Source of the DNA: Arthrobacter_H rhombi
Lineage (GTDB): Bacteria > Actinomycetota > Actinomycetes > Actinomycetales > Micrococcaceae
Direction: 5' to 3'
Length of the DNA stretch: 64,000 nucleotides
Assembly: GCF_039526245.1 (NCBI RefSeq)
Contig: NZ_BAAAIV010000001.1
Span: forward strand, 62,001 to 126,000
The notes under the pieces were generated by a model that worked only from the letters and a program-made list of their open reading frames with translations, did no database searches and had not been told where the DNA came from. The position numbers were made by a program, and so were the translations under genes. Shown here one piece after another: positions 16,996 to 25,609 of this stretch. The first letter of the stretch is position 1. Every line of letters starts with the position of its first letter.

Positions 16996-18426
16996 TTACC
17001 GCTGCTCGCGGGCCCAGTCCTTCACTACTGCTTGGGCCGCGTGCCAGCCTGCCATTCCGTGCACTCCGCCTCCGGGCGGCGTCGATGAGGAGCAAATGTA
17101 CAGGCCTGTCTGGCCGGTGTTGTAAGGCCGAAGTGTCGGCGCCGGTCGCAGGAACTGCTGCGTTCCACGCAGTGATCCGCCGCCAATGTCGCCGCCCACA
17201 AGGTTCGGGTTCCATGCCTGCAATGCATCCGGCGGAGTTTCCACGCGTCCGATGATGCGGTCCCGGAACCCGGGTGCGAAGCGTTCGAACTGCGCATCGA
17301 TGAGTGGGCCGACGTCGGCGGTCGAACCGTTGGGGACGTGGGCGTAGCTCCAGAGGATCTGCTGGCCGCCGTGGACCCGGGTGGGGTCGGCCATGGACTG
17401 TTGGGCGGCCATGACGAAGGGGCGATCCGGGACCTGGCCGCGGTTGGTGAGTCGTTCGGCGTGGACGAGTTCCTCGAAACTGCCCACCATGTGCACCGTT
17501 CCTGCGTCTGCGGTCCGTTCGTCCCTCCAAGGGACCGGACCATCCAGTAGGTAGTCGACCTTGTGTGCACCCGTGCCGTACTTCCAACGGCGCAGCCATC
17601 CGCGGTAGCGCTTGGAGAGCTGGGTCCCCGCCAGATCCAGGACCTGGCGGGGAGTCAGATCCAGCAGCACCGCGTCCGCCGCGGGAAGCTCGCGGAGATC
17701 AGTCACCGGTGAACCGGTGTGGATTCGAACGCCATGCGATCCCAGCACCGACAGCAATGCTTCGATGATTTGACCCGTTCCGCCTCGGGCGACAGGCCAA
17801 CCTGAGGTGTGTCCCAGTCCTCCGAAGATGACCCCAAAGGCTGCGCTGAAGGGGTGGTGGAGAGGCAGCATGGAGTGTGCAGCTGACCCACCGAAGAGAG
17901 CGCGGGCCTCAGGTGTCTTGAACATGGTGCGGGCCAGCGTGGCGGCCGGCCAGGCGGCACGGAGGCCGAAGGAGGCCATGGGTAGCAGATGCGGAGGTAG
18001 CCGCAGCAATGGGCCGGTGATGTTCTCGAGCGTATGCAACGGATGCTCCGTCACCGGCGCGTGAACGCGAAGCCACGCCGCGGCGTCCGGGCCGAATTGT
18101 GCGGCAGTGGTTGCCGCGTCGCGGTGGAGGATGGCTGAGTCCCGGCCGGGTAACGGGTGGGCCATGGGATATTTGGGGTGGACCCACTCCAGGCCGTGTG
18201 CTGTGAGGTCCAATGCGCGGAAAGCCGGACTGCCGATGGCAAAAGGATGAGCCGCGGCTCCCAGGTCGGAGACCAGCCCGCTCCCTAGGATTTCGCCGGA
18301 ACGTGCGCCACCACCCGGCTCGTTGGCCTGCTCGTAGATCGTGACCTCGACTCCGCGGCTGGCCAACATGGCGGCGGCCGTGAGTCCGTTGGGGCCAGAG
18401 CCGACGACGATGGCGGTGCGGTTCAT
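16996..18426 (-). CDS. FAD-dependent oxidoreductase, phytoene-desaturase/PYROXD2-like
   Basis: A 476-residue flavoprotein. The dinucleotide-binding motif GSGPNGLTAAAMLASRGVEV is at about 9-28 and the second FAD contact EQANEPGGGARSG at 33-45. The C-terminal signature TPPGGGVHGMAGW is that of phytoene-desaturase-like oxidoreductases. Length and motifs match the NAD(P)/FAD-dependent oxidoreductase group that contains eukaryotic PYROXD2, whose substrate is unknown. No carotenoid genes are nearby, so a carotenoid role is not supported. ATG 18426 has GAGGAG 8 nt upstream. It may be co-transcribed with the 169-residue gene upstream (54-nt gap). Confidence 0.88.
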   Translation of the reverse strand: MNRTAIVVGSGPNGLTAAAMLASRGVEVTIYEQANEPGGGARSGEILGSGLVSDLGAAAHPFAIGSPAFRALDLTAHGLEWVHPKYPMAHPLPGRDSAILHRDAATTAAQFGPDAAAWLRVHAPVTEHPLHTLENITGPLLRLPPHLLPMASFGLRAAWPAATLARTMFKTPEARALFGGSAAHSMLPLHHPFSAAFGVIFGGLGHTSGWPVARGGTGQIIEALLSVLGSHGVRIHTGSPVTDLRELPAADAVLLDLTPRQVLDLAGTQLSKRYRGWLRRWKYGTGAHKVDYLLDGPVPWRDERTADAGTVHMVGSFEELVHAERLTNRGQVPDRPFVMAAQQSMADPTRVHGGQQILWSYAHVPNGSTADVGPLIDAQFERFAPGFRDRIIGRVETPPDALQAWNPNLVGGDIGGGSLRGTQQFLRPAPTLRPYNTGQTGLYICSSSTPPGGGVHGMAGWHAAQAVVKDWAREQR

Positions 18427-18480
18427 GAACGTGCTCCTCGGCGGTTGGGGCCATAGTGGCGGTGATGCTGTCCTGGGGGC

Positions 18481-18990
18481 TTAGCCGGCATCGAAGAACC
18501 GCCGCGGCCAAGTCCGCTCGATGACGGCGAAAACCTGTTGGATTTGGCTGTCGGCGCGCCGGTTAAGATCCTCCAGCAGGGGCACCTCAAGCCGGAGGTC
18601 GCGGGAGGCGACCAACAAGAGCGTTTCCCACATGGCTTTTTTGGCCCGGAGCATGCCGATCAGGATGTCCAGTTCCACCTGGGTCATTCCCGTGTTCTGT
18701 TGGCGCAGGATGTTCACGGGATTGAGCCTACCGGCCAGGCGGACGCTATGGGTGAGCGCATGCTTGACGGGATGTGGGCGGTAACCCAAGGTGCGGATGA
18801 TCTTCTCCAGGTCCGCATGGTCGTCGCCGACCTGACTGGCCAGCGAGGCGAACTGCTGTTCGGATGGGGTCCCTTTCCACGTCCGCGAAGCCGCCTGGAA
18901 GGCAGCGACACCGCCCTCGGAACCGAGCAGATGCTCATTGAGGTACGTCGTATACATCCGGTGGTTGATGTCGGTGTTGTCGTGGTCCAT
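18481..18990 (-). CDS. Conserved-looking helical hypothetical protein
   Basis: A 169-residue, mostly helical cytoplasmic protein with acidic/His-rich segments (HDNTDINHRMYTTYLNEHL, VGDDHADLEKIIRTL). The overall look is that of a ferritin-like or PadR-effector-type helical bundle, but I cannot assign a family. ATG 18990 has AGGAAGG upstream. It is immediately upstream of the PYROXD2-like gene and probably in the same transcript. Confidence 0.65.
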   Translation of the reverse strand: MDHDNTDINHRMYTTYLNEHLLGSEGGVAAFQAASRTWKGTPSEQQFASLASQVGDDHADLEKIIRTLGYRPHPVKHALTHSVRLAGRLNPVNILRQQNTGMTQVELDILIGMLRAKKAMWETLLLVASRDLRLEVPLLEDLNRRADSQIQQVFAVIERTWPRRFFDAG

Positions 18991-19176
18991 GGTGGGCCTT
19001 CCTGTGTGGATCCGTCGTGTGGATGAGCATTCGTCCCCTCATCGTGCTCCTGCCCGGACGATGTGCGGGTTCGGGAATCACCGATCGAGACGCGGGAGGC
19101 GGTGCAAAGAGTCTGGAAGCCCTCCGTGCATCCTCCCTCGGGTACGTGGCGATTTCAGGGGAGTTCAGGCTGCCTG

Positions 19177-19434
19177 CTAGCCGCCCTCATTTCTCCAGGC
19201 CGCTGGAATGCGCAGTGAAAAATGCCCGAAATACCGATCGCAGTTGCTACACCAATAGCTGACGTCCCAGCAGGTCCTTCCACTGGCATGGGCGGAATGG
19301 AGCTGCTGGACGGATTCGGGGACGAGGTATTCATCTGTCCCACAATGCGGGCAATGACACGGTGCGGAGTCCTCGGAATCCACAGGCTGGTCATCAACGG
19401 GGGCGACTGGGCGGCGTTGCTGGGAAATACTCAC
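19177..19434 (-). CDS. Small zinc-ribbon-like protein
   Basis: An 85-residue protein starting at GTG 19434, with CAGGAG 6 nt upstream; the longer open frame to 19767 has no good start. Two CxxC pairs, CPHC (with a further Cys two residues before) and CSNC, are separated by about 36 residues. They look like the knuckles of a structural zinc ribbon, and a Trp/Tyr-rich segment lies just before the second pair. It probably binds Zn and interacts with nucleic acid or protein; the function is unknown. Confidence 0.6.
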   Translation of the reverse strand: MSISQQRRPVAPVDDQPVDSEDSAPCHCPHCGTDEYLVPESVQQLHSAHASGRTCWDVSYWCSNCDRYFGHFSLRIPAAWRNEGG

Positions 19435-19826
19435 GGGTTGCTCCTGACGGACAACAGAGCCCGTGCGGAAAGATGCCGTGGCCCTGCTGGTGGGATACCC
19501 CCGCTGCTTGAAGGTCTTTGACCGGACGGATTGCCGGCCCGGGAAGAGCCGTGTCCAGTGCCCCCATCGTTGGCGATGGTCGATTGCGAAGTCAAGCATT
19601 CGCGTCCCGTTCCGGTCGACGCGGCGTCCAGGCAACCGCCGCAGCTCCGGCGGTCCGGCGCAGCTGGCCGCCCGACAAGCCGTGGGCCGCTGTCGGCGGC
19701 TACGCAAACCCTTGACGACCAGTGGTGGCCCCGTCCTACCGTGGCATGAGAGGGCCCCGGCATTCACCGGTGTAAGGCTCGTGGACGGTGTTCGACGGCA
19801 TCGCGGTTTTCCATTGGAGGAAGCAC
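19435..19826. other. Divergent intergenic region upstream of catalase
   Basis: These 392 bp separate the zinc-ribbon gene (minus) from the catalase gene (plus). Open frames here lack starts with ribosome sites or recognisable products. I see no clear palindromic operator. It should contain the catalase promoter. Confidence 0.45.
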
Positions 19827-21932
19827 ATGACCATTCCCAGCTCTGACCCGCACGCCCATTCGAAGGCGAACATGAACGCGGCGCCGGATCATCCAGAGGG
19901 GAAGACCCTGACGACCAGCCAGGGGACCCCGCTGCAGGATACGGAGCACTCCCTCAAGGCCGGTCCGCGAGGCCCGGTGCTGTTGCAGGACCACCACCTG
20001 CGCGAGAAGATCACCCACTTCGACCATGAGCGGATCCCCGAACGGGTGGTCCACGCCCGGGGCGCCGGCGCCCACGGACGCTTCGTCAGCTATGGGACCG
20101 GAGCCCACCTCACCCAGGCGTCGTTCCTTGTCGAAGGCGTGGAGACGCCGGTCTTCGTGCGCTTTTCCACAGTTGCCGGATCGCGCGGATCGGCCGACAC
20201 CGTGCGTGACACCCGCGGCTTTGCCACGAAGTTCTACACGCAAGACGGAATCTACGACCTGGTCGGCAACAACATCCCGGTCTTCTTCATCCAAGATGCC
20301 ATCAAGTTCCCCGACGTCGTGCACTCGGTGAAGCCCCATCCGGATCTGGAGATCCCCCAAGCCCAATCCGCGCACGACACCTTCTGGGACTTCGTCTCCC
20401 TGCACACGGAAGCGCAGAACCACACCATGTGGTTCATGGCCGACCGCGGCATCCCGCGGTCGTTACGGATGATGGAGGGCTTCGGCGTCCACACGTTCAA
20501 GCTGATTGCCGCCGATGGCACGACGTCGCTGGTGAAATTCCACTGGAAACCCAAACTGGGCGTGCACTCACTGGTCTGGGAGGAAGCGCTGCTCACCAAC
20601 GGCAACGACCCGGATTTCCACCGCCGCGACCTGGCGACGGCGATCGACGCCGGGGCATTCCCGGAGTGGGAACTCGGCGTGCAGGTGTTCCCGGACACCG
20701 AAGAGCAGATGTTCGAGGGCATCGACCTGCTGGACCCGACGAAATTCGTACCTGAGGAACTCGCGCCGGTGCAGCTGCTGGGCAAGATGACGCTGGACCG
20801 GAACCCGTCGAACTACTTCGCGGAAACTGAACAGGTCGCCTTCCACCCGGGCCACTTGGTTCCGGGGATCGACGTCACGAACGACCCGTTGCTGCAGGGC
20901 CGGCTCTTTTCCTACATTGACACCCAGATCACCCGGCTCGGCGGGCCGAACTACTCGCAACTGCCGATCAATCTGACGCACGCCGAAGTCAACGACATGC
21001 TGCGCGATGGCATGCACCAGACCTACATCCATGAGGGCGTTGCCCCGTACAAGCCGAACTCCCTGGACGGAGGGTGCCCGTTCATGGCGGGGGAGGGCGA
21101 TTCGACACGGATGCCCTTCATCGACGTACCGGAACACATCGCCGCGTCGGTGAAGGAACGCCGCAATCCCGCCACCTTCGAGGACCACTACAGCCAGGCA
21201 CGGTTGTTCTACCGCAGCCTCTCGGCGCAGGAACAGCTGCACGTGCAGCAGGCCTACTCCTTCGAGCTCGGCAAGTGCACCAGCGAGGAGGTGCGGGCCC
21301 GCCAAGTGCAGGCGCTGGCGAACATCGATACTGAGCTGTGCGCCGGGGTGGCCGCCTCGCTCGGCCTGCCCTCGCCCGCGCCGGACACCGAGGTCGAGGA
21401 CCGGGACCCGAGCCCTGCGGTTTCACAGGTCGGCAAGACCTGGCCCGTGGATGGCCGGGTGATTGGCATCGTGGCCGAACACTCCACGGAGGCCGGGGTC
21501 ATCGAGACGCTGCTGGCGGCCACGCACGCTGCAGGAATGACCCCGCTGCTCATCGCCCCGACTGGTGGACGGCTCGCCGACGGCTCGCCGGTCGACCGGA
21601 CCTTCCTGACCGGTCGGTCCATCGAATACGATGCGCTGATCCTCGCTGCCGCACCTGCGGCTGGACCGGACGCGAAGCCGGACCTGGACACGAAGGCTGG
21701 AGCCGTGGTTCCGCCGCAGGGCGCTGACCTCGACCCGCGGCTGGTGCTCTTGCTACAGGAGGTCTTCCGGCAGGCCAAGGCCATCGTCCTGGCCGGGCCG
21801 GGGGCGGGGGTCATGTCCGGTTCCGGTCTGCCCACGGACTCTCCGGGCGTGCAGGAGGAATCCCCGGAGGATGCGGTGCCAGCCATCGCCGAACTGCTGG
21901 CGTCGCACAGGGTCTGGGAACGGTTTGCCTAG
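19827..21932 (+). CDS. katE: Large-subunit (HPII-type) heme catalase
   Basis: A 701-residue catalase that decomposes hydrogen peroxide. The distal His76 is in RVVHARGAGAHG, the distal Asn is at 148/149 (VGNNIPVFFI), and the proximal heme ligand Tyr363 is in RLFSYIDTQ. The barrel core and helical domain span about 45-540. The C-terminal 150 residues form the flavodoxin-like (class I amidotransferase-like) domain typical of large catalases (VIGIVAEHSTEAGVIETLLAA). ATG 19827 has GGAGGAA at ideal spacing, so an upstream in-frame ATG at 19788 is not used. A diverged copy of bases 19989-20073 occurs right after the stop. Confidence 0.97.
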   Translation: MTIPSSDPHAHSKANMNAAPDHPEGKTLTTSQGTPLQDTEHSLKAGPRGPVLLQDHHLREKITHFDHERIPERVVHARGAGAHGRFVSYGTGAHLTQASFLVEGVETPVFVRFSTVAGSRGSADTVRDTRGFATKFYTQDGIYDLVGNNIPVFFIQDAIKFPDVVHSVKPHPDLEIPQAQSAHDTFWDFVSLHTEAQNHTMWFMADRGIPRSLRMMEGFGVHTFKLIAADGTTSLVKFHWKPKLGVHSLVWEEALLTNGNDPDFHRRDLATAIDAGAFPEWELGVQVFPDTEEQMFEGIDLLDPTKFVPEELAPVQLLGKMTLDRNPSNYFAETEQVAFHPGHLVPGIDVTNDPLLQGRLFSYIDTQITRLGGPNYSQLPINLTHAEVNDMLRDGMHQTYIHEGVAPYKPNSLDGGCPFMAGEGDSTRMPFIDVPEHIAASVKERRNPATFEDHYSQARLFYRSLSAQEQLHVQQAYSFELGKCTSEEVRARQVQALANIDTELCAGVAASLGLPSPAPDTEVEDRDPSPAVSQVGKTWPVDGRVIGIVAEHSTEAGVIETLLAATHAAGMTPLLIAPTGGRLADGSPVDRTFLTGRSIEYDALILAAAPAAGPDAKPDLDTKAGAVVPPQGADLDPRLVLLLQEVFRQAKAIVLAGPGAGVMSGSGLPTDSPGVQEESPEDAVPAIAELLASHRVWERFA

Positions 21933-21935
21933 CGG

Positions 21936-22020
21936 GACCACCACCTGCGCGAGGAGATGACCGACGTCGACCATGAGCGGGTCCCCGATCGGATGGCCCA
22001 TGCCCGGCGCGACGGGTCCC
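21936..22020 (+). pseudogene. Decayed partial copy of the catalase 5' region
   Basis: Starting 4 nt after the catalase stop, about 85 bp match catalase bases 19989-20073. Translated, it reads DHHLREEMTDVDHERVPDR against DHHLREKITHFDHERIPER, and then diverges and loses the catalase frame. By eye about 85 % of bases agree. The following 190 bp to the GT2 gene have no recognisable coding sequence. It is a relic of a tandem duplication or of a second catalase gene. Confidence 0.7.
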
Positions 22021-22211
22021 ATGCCATGTGCGCCGCCGGACATACACCGATGCCTTGGCCGCGGACTCCGAGGGCGCGCTGGAATGGGGTTGCCAGCGTG
22101 GCGAAGCAAACGAACTACTCCGGGTCGACGTCGCCACGCCACACGGAAGGCGCCTGTGCCGACGACGGGGCCGGGGTGTTCGGTCGCTTCTGGTTGGCCA
22201 CCCGGCTGACA

Positions 22212-23000
22212 CTAGGGGCTGTGATCGTTGGTGTCCTTGAATGACGTCGATACCGGCACCATCGCCTCCGGAACGCCGTCGTCGACGGGGAGACCGGCCA
22301 GGAAATTGGCGAATCCGTGGCCAACTCGTCCGTGGAGCCTGCCCGAGGTGACGACGTGGAGCTGGGCACTGGACCGTACATCTGCGCCATGGGCGCGGAG
22401 GGCCTGGACCAAGCGGACGTCCTCGTCGCCGGGCACCGGCGGGAAACCACCGACCTCGCAGTAGGTCGAAGCGCGGACGCCCAGGTTGGCACCGTGGATG
22501 TGCGGGTGGCCGTCCTTGCGGACATACAACGACTGCCAGGCCAGATAGCGTTGCCGTCCGAGGTCGCCGGCATCGGGCTCGACCGTGCCCACCAGGGCGT
22601 CGGCTCCGGCGTCGGCGGCGTCCGCGAAAACCTGGAGCCAGTTGGCAGGGACCCGGGTGTCCGCATCCGTGTTGGCGATCCAGTGCCGGGGCAGGGACGT
22701 CGTGGGTAGGGCCGCCAATGCGGTGCGAACCCCCAGGTCGCGGGCGGCACCCACTGCGCGCACCGCAGTGTGGATGACCCTGACTCGGGGATCCACCCCG
22801 GCCACGGCCTCGGCGATGCGTGCCGAACTGTCGGTGCAGGCATCGAGGACGACGACCAGCCGCGCCCTTCGCCGCCCACCGGTTTCCACGTGGTCCATGG
22901 CTGCGCGGAGATGATCCAGGGCGATGCCGAGTAGTTCCTCTTCATCGCGTACCGGAACGACCACGGTGATCTGCCCGATCCGCGGCACGGCTCTAGCCAC
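22212..23000 (-). CDS. Family 2 glycosyltransferase
   Basis: A 262-residue GT-A-fold transferase starting at GTG 23000, with GGGAGG upstream. The nucleotide-binding start is ITVVVPVRDEEELLG, the metal-binding DxD is in WIANTDADTRVP, and the acceptor-side acidic motif is in PVPGDEDVRLVQAL. There are no membrane helices, so it uses a nucleotide sugar in the cytoplasm. The start overlaps the end of the upstream PIG-L/methyltransferase gene by 8 nt, so all three genes of this operon are coupled. The sugar and acceptor are unknown. In comparable actinobacterial clusters this type of GT2 occurs next to the same two partners (recalled, not checked). Confidence 0.88.
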   Translation of the reverse strand: MARAVPRIGQITVVVPVRDEEELLGIALDHLRAAMDHVETGGRRRARLVVVLDACTDSSARIAEAVAGVDPRVRVIHTAVRAVGAARDLGVRTALAALPTTSLPRHWIANTDADTRVPANWLQVFADAADAGADALVGTVEPDAGDLGRQRYLAWQSLYVRKDGHPHIHGANLGVRASTYCEVGGFPPVPGDEDVRLVQALRAHGADVRSSAQLHVVTSGRLHGRVGHGFANFLAGLPVDDGVPEAMVPVSTSFKDTNDHSP

Positions 23001-24396
23001 CGATACCTCCCGGGGCGCGGAGGACTTCGAGCAGGAAATCATCTTCACGGTGCTCGACCATCCGCTTCCAGCCGAGGGACCGGGCGATTTCGTGGACCTG
23101 GTCGCCGTCCAGCTCCCAGCCCTCGATGGGGTGCAACCAATGGCACAAGAGCAGGTCTCCTCCCGGGCGTAGTGTCCCGGCCACGGCGTCGAGCAGCGTC
23201 CTCCATTCGTCCCGGCTGAGGAAGTATCCGATTTCAGAGACGACCACCAGATCGACGGTGCCCGGAATCTGCTGTGGCCATCCGGCGGGAAGATCGGCGC
23301 GGAGCAGCTCGACGTTTTCGGCTGCCTGGACGCGCGTGCTTGCCGCGTCCAGTGCCACTTGGCTGGCGTCGATCCCCAGGACGTGGGAGCAGCGCTCCGC
23401 CAAAGCGGAGGTGAGCACCCCAATTGAGCAGCCCGCCTCGATGGCGAAGTCGTAGCCGGGCCGCGGCAGGGATGCCAGGGTCACGACCCGCTTGCGGTGT
23501 TCGTAGGCGCTTCCGAGGTAGTCCCAGGGATCGGGCCTGCGGCGGTAGAGGTCGTCGAAGATCTGAGCCGCCGACGTGGAATCCCGTGGTTCCGGCGGGG
23601 TCCAGCGGAAGGTCTCGGTGGGGCGCAGGAAATGTTGTTGGAACGCCTCGCTGAGGAGCACCTCGTCTCCGGGAGCGGACGAGAGCGGCAGGATCTGCGA
23701 GCGGTGTGCGCTCAGCGCCGCCCGCTTGGCATCGCGGGTCGGGGCATCCAGCTGCAGTGATTGCCAGTCCCGCCATTCGGTGTGTGCGGGTGTTCCCCAA
23801 TGCCAGAACCAGATGGGAAATTCCAACAATCCCAGGTGTTTCCGGGTGGCCAGCCGTGCCGCCGCTGTGCCGACGGCGTCGTGGTCGGTATGCGCGTCGA
23901 GGCGGTAGGGGGCGGCGATCACGGTCCGGCCGGTGGGTGCGTCGCCCGGCGTTCCGTCGGCGGGTCCGTCCACGACGCTGGCGAGTGCGTCATCGAGGGC
24001 ACCAGCGTGCGCGGCCAGGCTCCCATCGGGCAGGTCGAGGTGGCGCCAGGTCAGTTGTCCGGGATCTGGAGCACCCTCCCGCAGCAGGCCCAGCGCGGTG
24101 TCCAGCTCGTGGCGGCGCAACGCGGCCAGCTGGGCGGGCGTATACGTGGGGGAGTGCGGGTGCGAGGCCTCCCCGGCGCTGCAGATCACCACCTGGACGG
24201 TGGCTCCCCGGTGGAGGGCTGTATGGATGAGCCCGGCTGCACCCAGGGACTCGTCGTCGGGATGCGCGGCCACCACGATGAGGCGTTCCCCGTTACCGGG
24301 GACGCTTCCCGCCGCCAGTTCCGGCAGCTGCCCGACTCCTGCCCCGGCCCACATGCTCTCCGGGGTGCCGGCGTCGTCATGGCTGAAGGTCACCAT
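22993..24396 (-). CDS. PIG-L deacetylase fused to a NodS-like SAM methyltransferase
   Basis: A 467-residue two-domain protein. Residues about 35-245 are a PIG-L/LmbE zinc deacetylase: AHPDDE at 44-49 and a later HTDHDAVG supply the metal ligands, so N-deacetylation of an N-acetylated sugar or amine is expected. Residues about 265-455 are a class I methyltransferase of NodS type (FDDLYRRRPDPWDYLGS, glycine motif I AIEAGCSIGVLTSALA, then VLGIDAS), which would N-methylate the newly freed amine. The fusion implies sequential deacetylation and methylation of the same substrate, as in Nod-factor synthesis. The start overlaps the ACAD-like gene by 7 nt. The substrate is unknown. Confidence 0.88.
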   Translation of the reverse strand: MVTFSHDDAGTPESMWAGAGVGQLPELAAGSVPGNGERLIVVAAHPDDESLGAAGLIHTALHRGATVQVVICSAGEASHPHSPTYTPAQLAALRRHELDTALGLLREGAPDPGQLTWRHLDLPDGSLAAHAGALDDALASVVDGPADGTPGDAPTGRTVIAAPYRLDAHTDHDAVGTAAARLATRKHLGLLEFPIWFWHWGTPAHTEWRDWQSLQLDAPTRDAKRAALSAHRSQILPLSSAPGDEVLLSEAFQQHFLRPTETFRWTPPEPRDSTSAAQIFDDLYRRRPDPWDYLGSAYEHRKRVVTLASLPRPGYDFAIEAGCSIGVLTSALAERCSHVLGIDASQVALDAASTRVQAAENVELLRADLPAGWPQQIPGTVDLVVVSEIGYFLSRDEWRTLLDAVAGTLRPGGDLLLCHWLHPIEGWELDGDQVHEIARSLGWKRMVEHREDDFLLEVLRAPGGIGG

Positions 24397-25445
24397 GGGC
24401 TCACTCCGGCGCCCTGCCCGGCTGCCGCATCGTCGAGCAGGAGACGGCCCAAGGAGGCATCATCGCGGGCGGCGTGGTGCTGGCGCACGTAGACGGTCAG
24501 GTCCGCAACGCGGCGCGCGTGGTCCGCGTCGAAGGCCAGTGGCCCCGGGCCCAGGGACTGGCCGGTGAGGGAGAGCATGCGCCCGCACAGGCTGGCGATG
24601 TGGCCGCGAACCCGGTGGGCCACAGCCCACCCGGCACGGCCGGAGTCCACCTGGTGGGCCGCGTCGGCGAGCAATGCGGCTCCCGAGGCCAGCAGCCGAT
24701 CGGCCTCGCCCAGCCAGGCCAGGGCCACCTGGTCCGGCTCACGGCGCGTGGCCGCTTGGAACAGGGTGCGGTACAGCCCGACGGCTCCGCCGAACCAGCA
24801 GGCCGCGACGGCCAGCCCGCCCCAGGCGAACCCGTCGCGATGCAGGTACCAATCGGCGCCGCCCACCGGCCGGGCGGCAACGCCGTCGAGCCGGATCGGC
24901 CCGCTGGGGACGTGGGCCAGGCCATGGCTGGCCCACGTCGAGGCCGCCGGCACGACGCCGGTCTGGTGCAGATCGAGGCAGAAGGCGCGGCGTCCGCCGG
25001 GTACGACAGCCGTGATGACCGCATGGTCCAGGCTTCCGGCGAGGGAGCACCAGGGCTTGTCTCCGTGGAGGAGCCAGTTGCCGTCGTCGTTCTCCGCACT
25101 GGCCTCCAGCTGCAGGCCGGGTCCCTCGGCGGCGAAAACACCCCACGTGGTGCCGGGAACCCAGGCGATGCCGGCCTGGTCGAGGATGGCGGCGGCGTCC
25201 AGATGGGGCTCCAGGGTGCGCGCCGCCGTCAGATCCAGGGCGGCGACCGAGGCCAGCAGCTCCCACAGCGCCAGGGTGGCACCGGTACCGGGAACGGGCG
25301 GTGTTCCGGGGGCGGCCCGCAGCGCCGCGAGCATCGGCGCGGGGTCGCCCGCGCAGCGCGCCGCGGCGTCCAGCCATGCCACGGAGGCCCCGTCGGCGGC
25401 CGGTAGCGAGCCTGCGGTGGTCAACTGCACGGTGGGTGTTTCCAT
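24390..25445 (-). CDS. Acyl-CoA dehydrogenase-like flavoprotein
   Basis: A 351-residue protein starting at ATG 25445, with AGGAGG upstream. The central beta domain contains NWLLHGDKPWCSLAG, and the C-terminal helical domain ends in VADLTVYVRQHHAARDDASL, as in the acyl-CoA dehydrogenase/FMN-dependent oxidase superfamily. It is about 30-40 residues shorter than classical acyl-CoA dehydrogenases, and I cannot place a clear catalytic Glu, so it may act on a non-CoA substrate or be a monooxygenase-like variant. It is the first gene of the coupled operon with the PIG-L/methyltransferase fusion and GT2, so it probably modifies the same lipid or sugar product. Confidence 0.78.
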   Translation of the reverse strand: METPTVQLTTAGSLPAADGASVAWLDAAARCAGDPAPMLAALRAAPGTPPVPGTGATLALWELLASVAALDLTAARTLEPHLDAAAILDQAGIAWVPGTTWGVFAAEGPGLQLEASAENDDGNWLLHGDKPWCSLAGSLDHAVITAVVPGGRRAFCLDLHQTGVVPAASTWASHGLAHVPSGPIRLDGVAARPVGGADWYLHRDGFAWGGLAVAACWFGGAVGLYRTLFQAATRREPDQVALAWLGEADRLLASGAALLADAAHQVDSGRAGWAVAHRVRGHIASLCGRMLSLTGQSLGPGPLAFDADHARRVADLTVYVRQHHAARDDASLGRLLLDDAAAGQGAGVSPW

Positions 25446-25609
25446 GGTGGCCTCCTGGGTTCGTCGATCACGGGCTGGGCCTTCCGCCGGGCGTTGTCGG
25501 CGGGAGGGCCCGGTGCACACTGGGCCATATCCTACGGGGCAGTGCGTCCGCGGCCGGGGATCGTGGGGGTGTCGCGGACCCACGTCGGCGTTTCGGCCCC
25601 GGTGCCCAC

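Noticed and set aside
16996..18426. Phytoene desaturase with a carotenoid role
   Set aside because: Motifs fit the superfamily, but no crtB, crtE or other carotenoid genes are nearby, and the sequence is closer to the PYROXD2-like branch.
19435..19767. N-terminal extension of the zinc-ribbon protein to ATG 19767
   Set aside because: The added residues are Arg-rich and domain-free; GTG 19434 has a good ribosome site.
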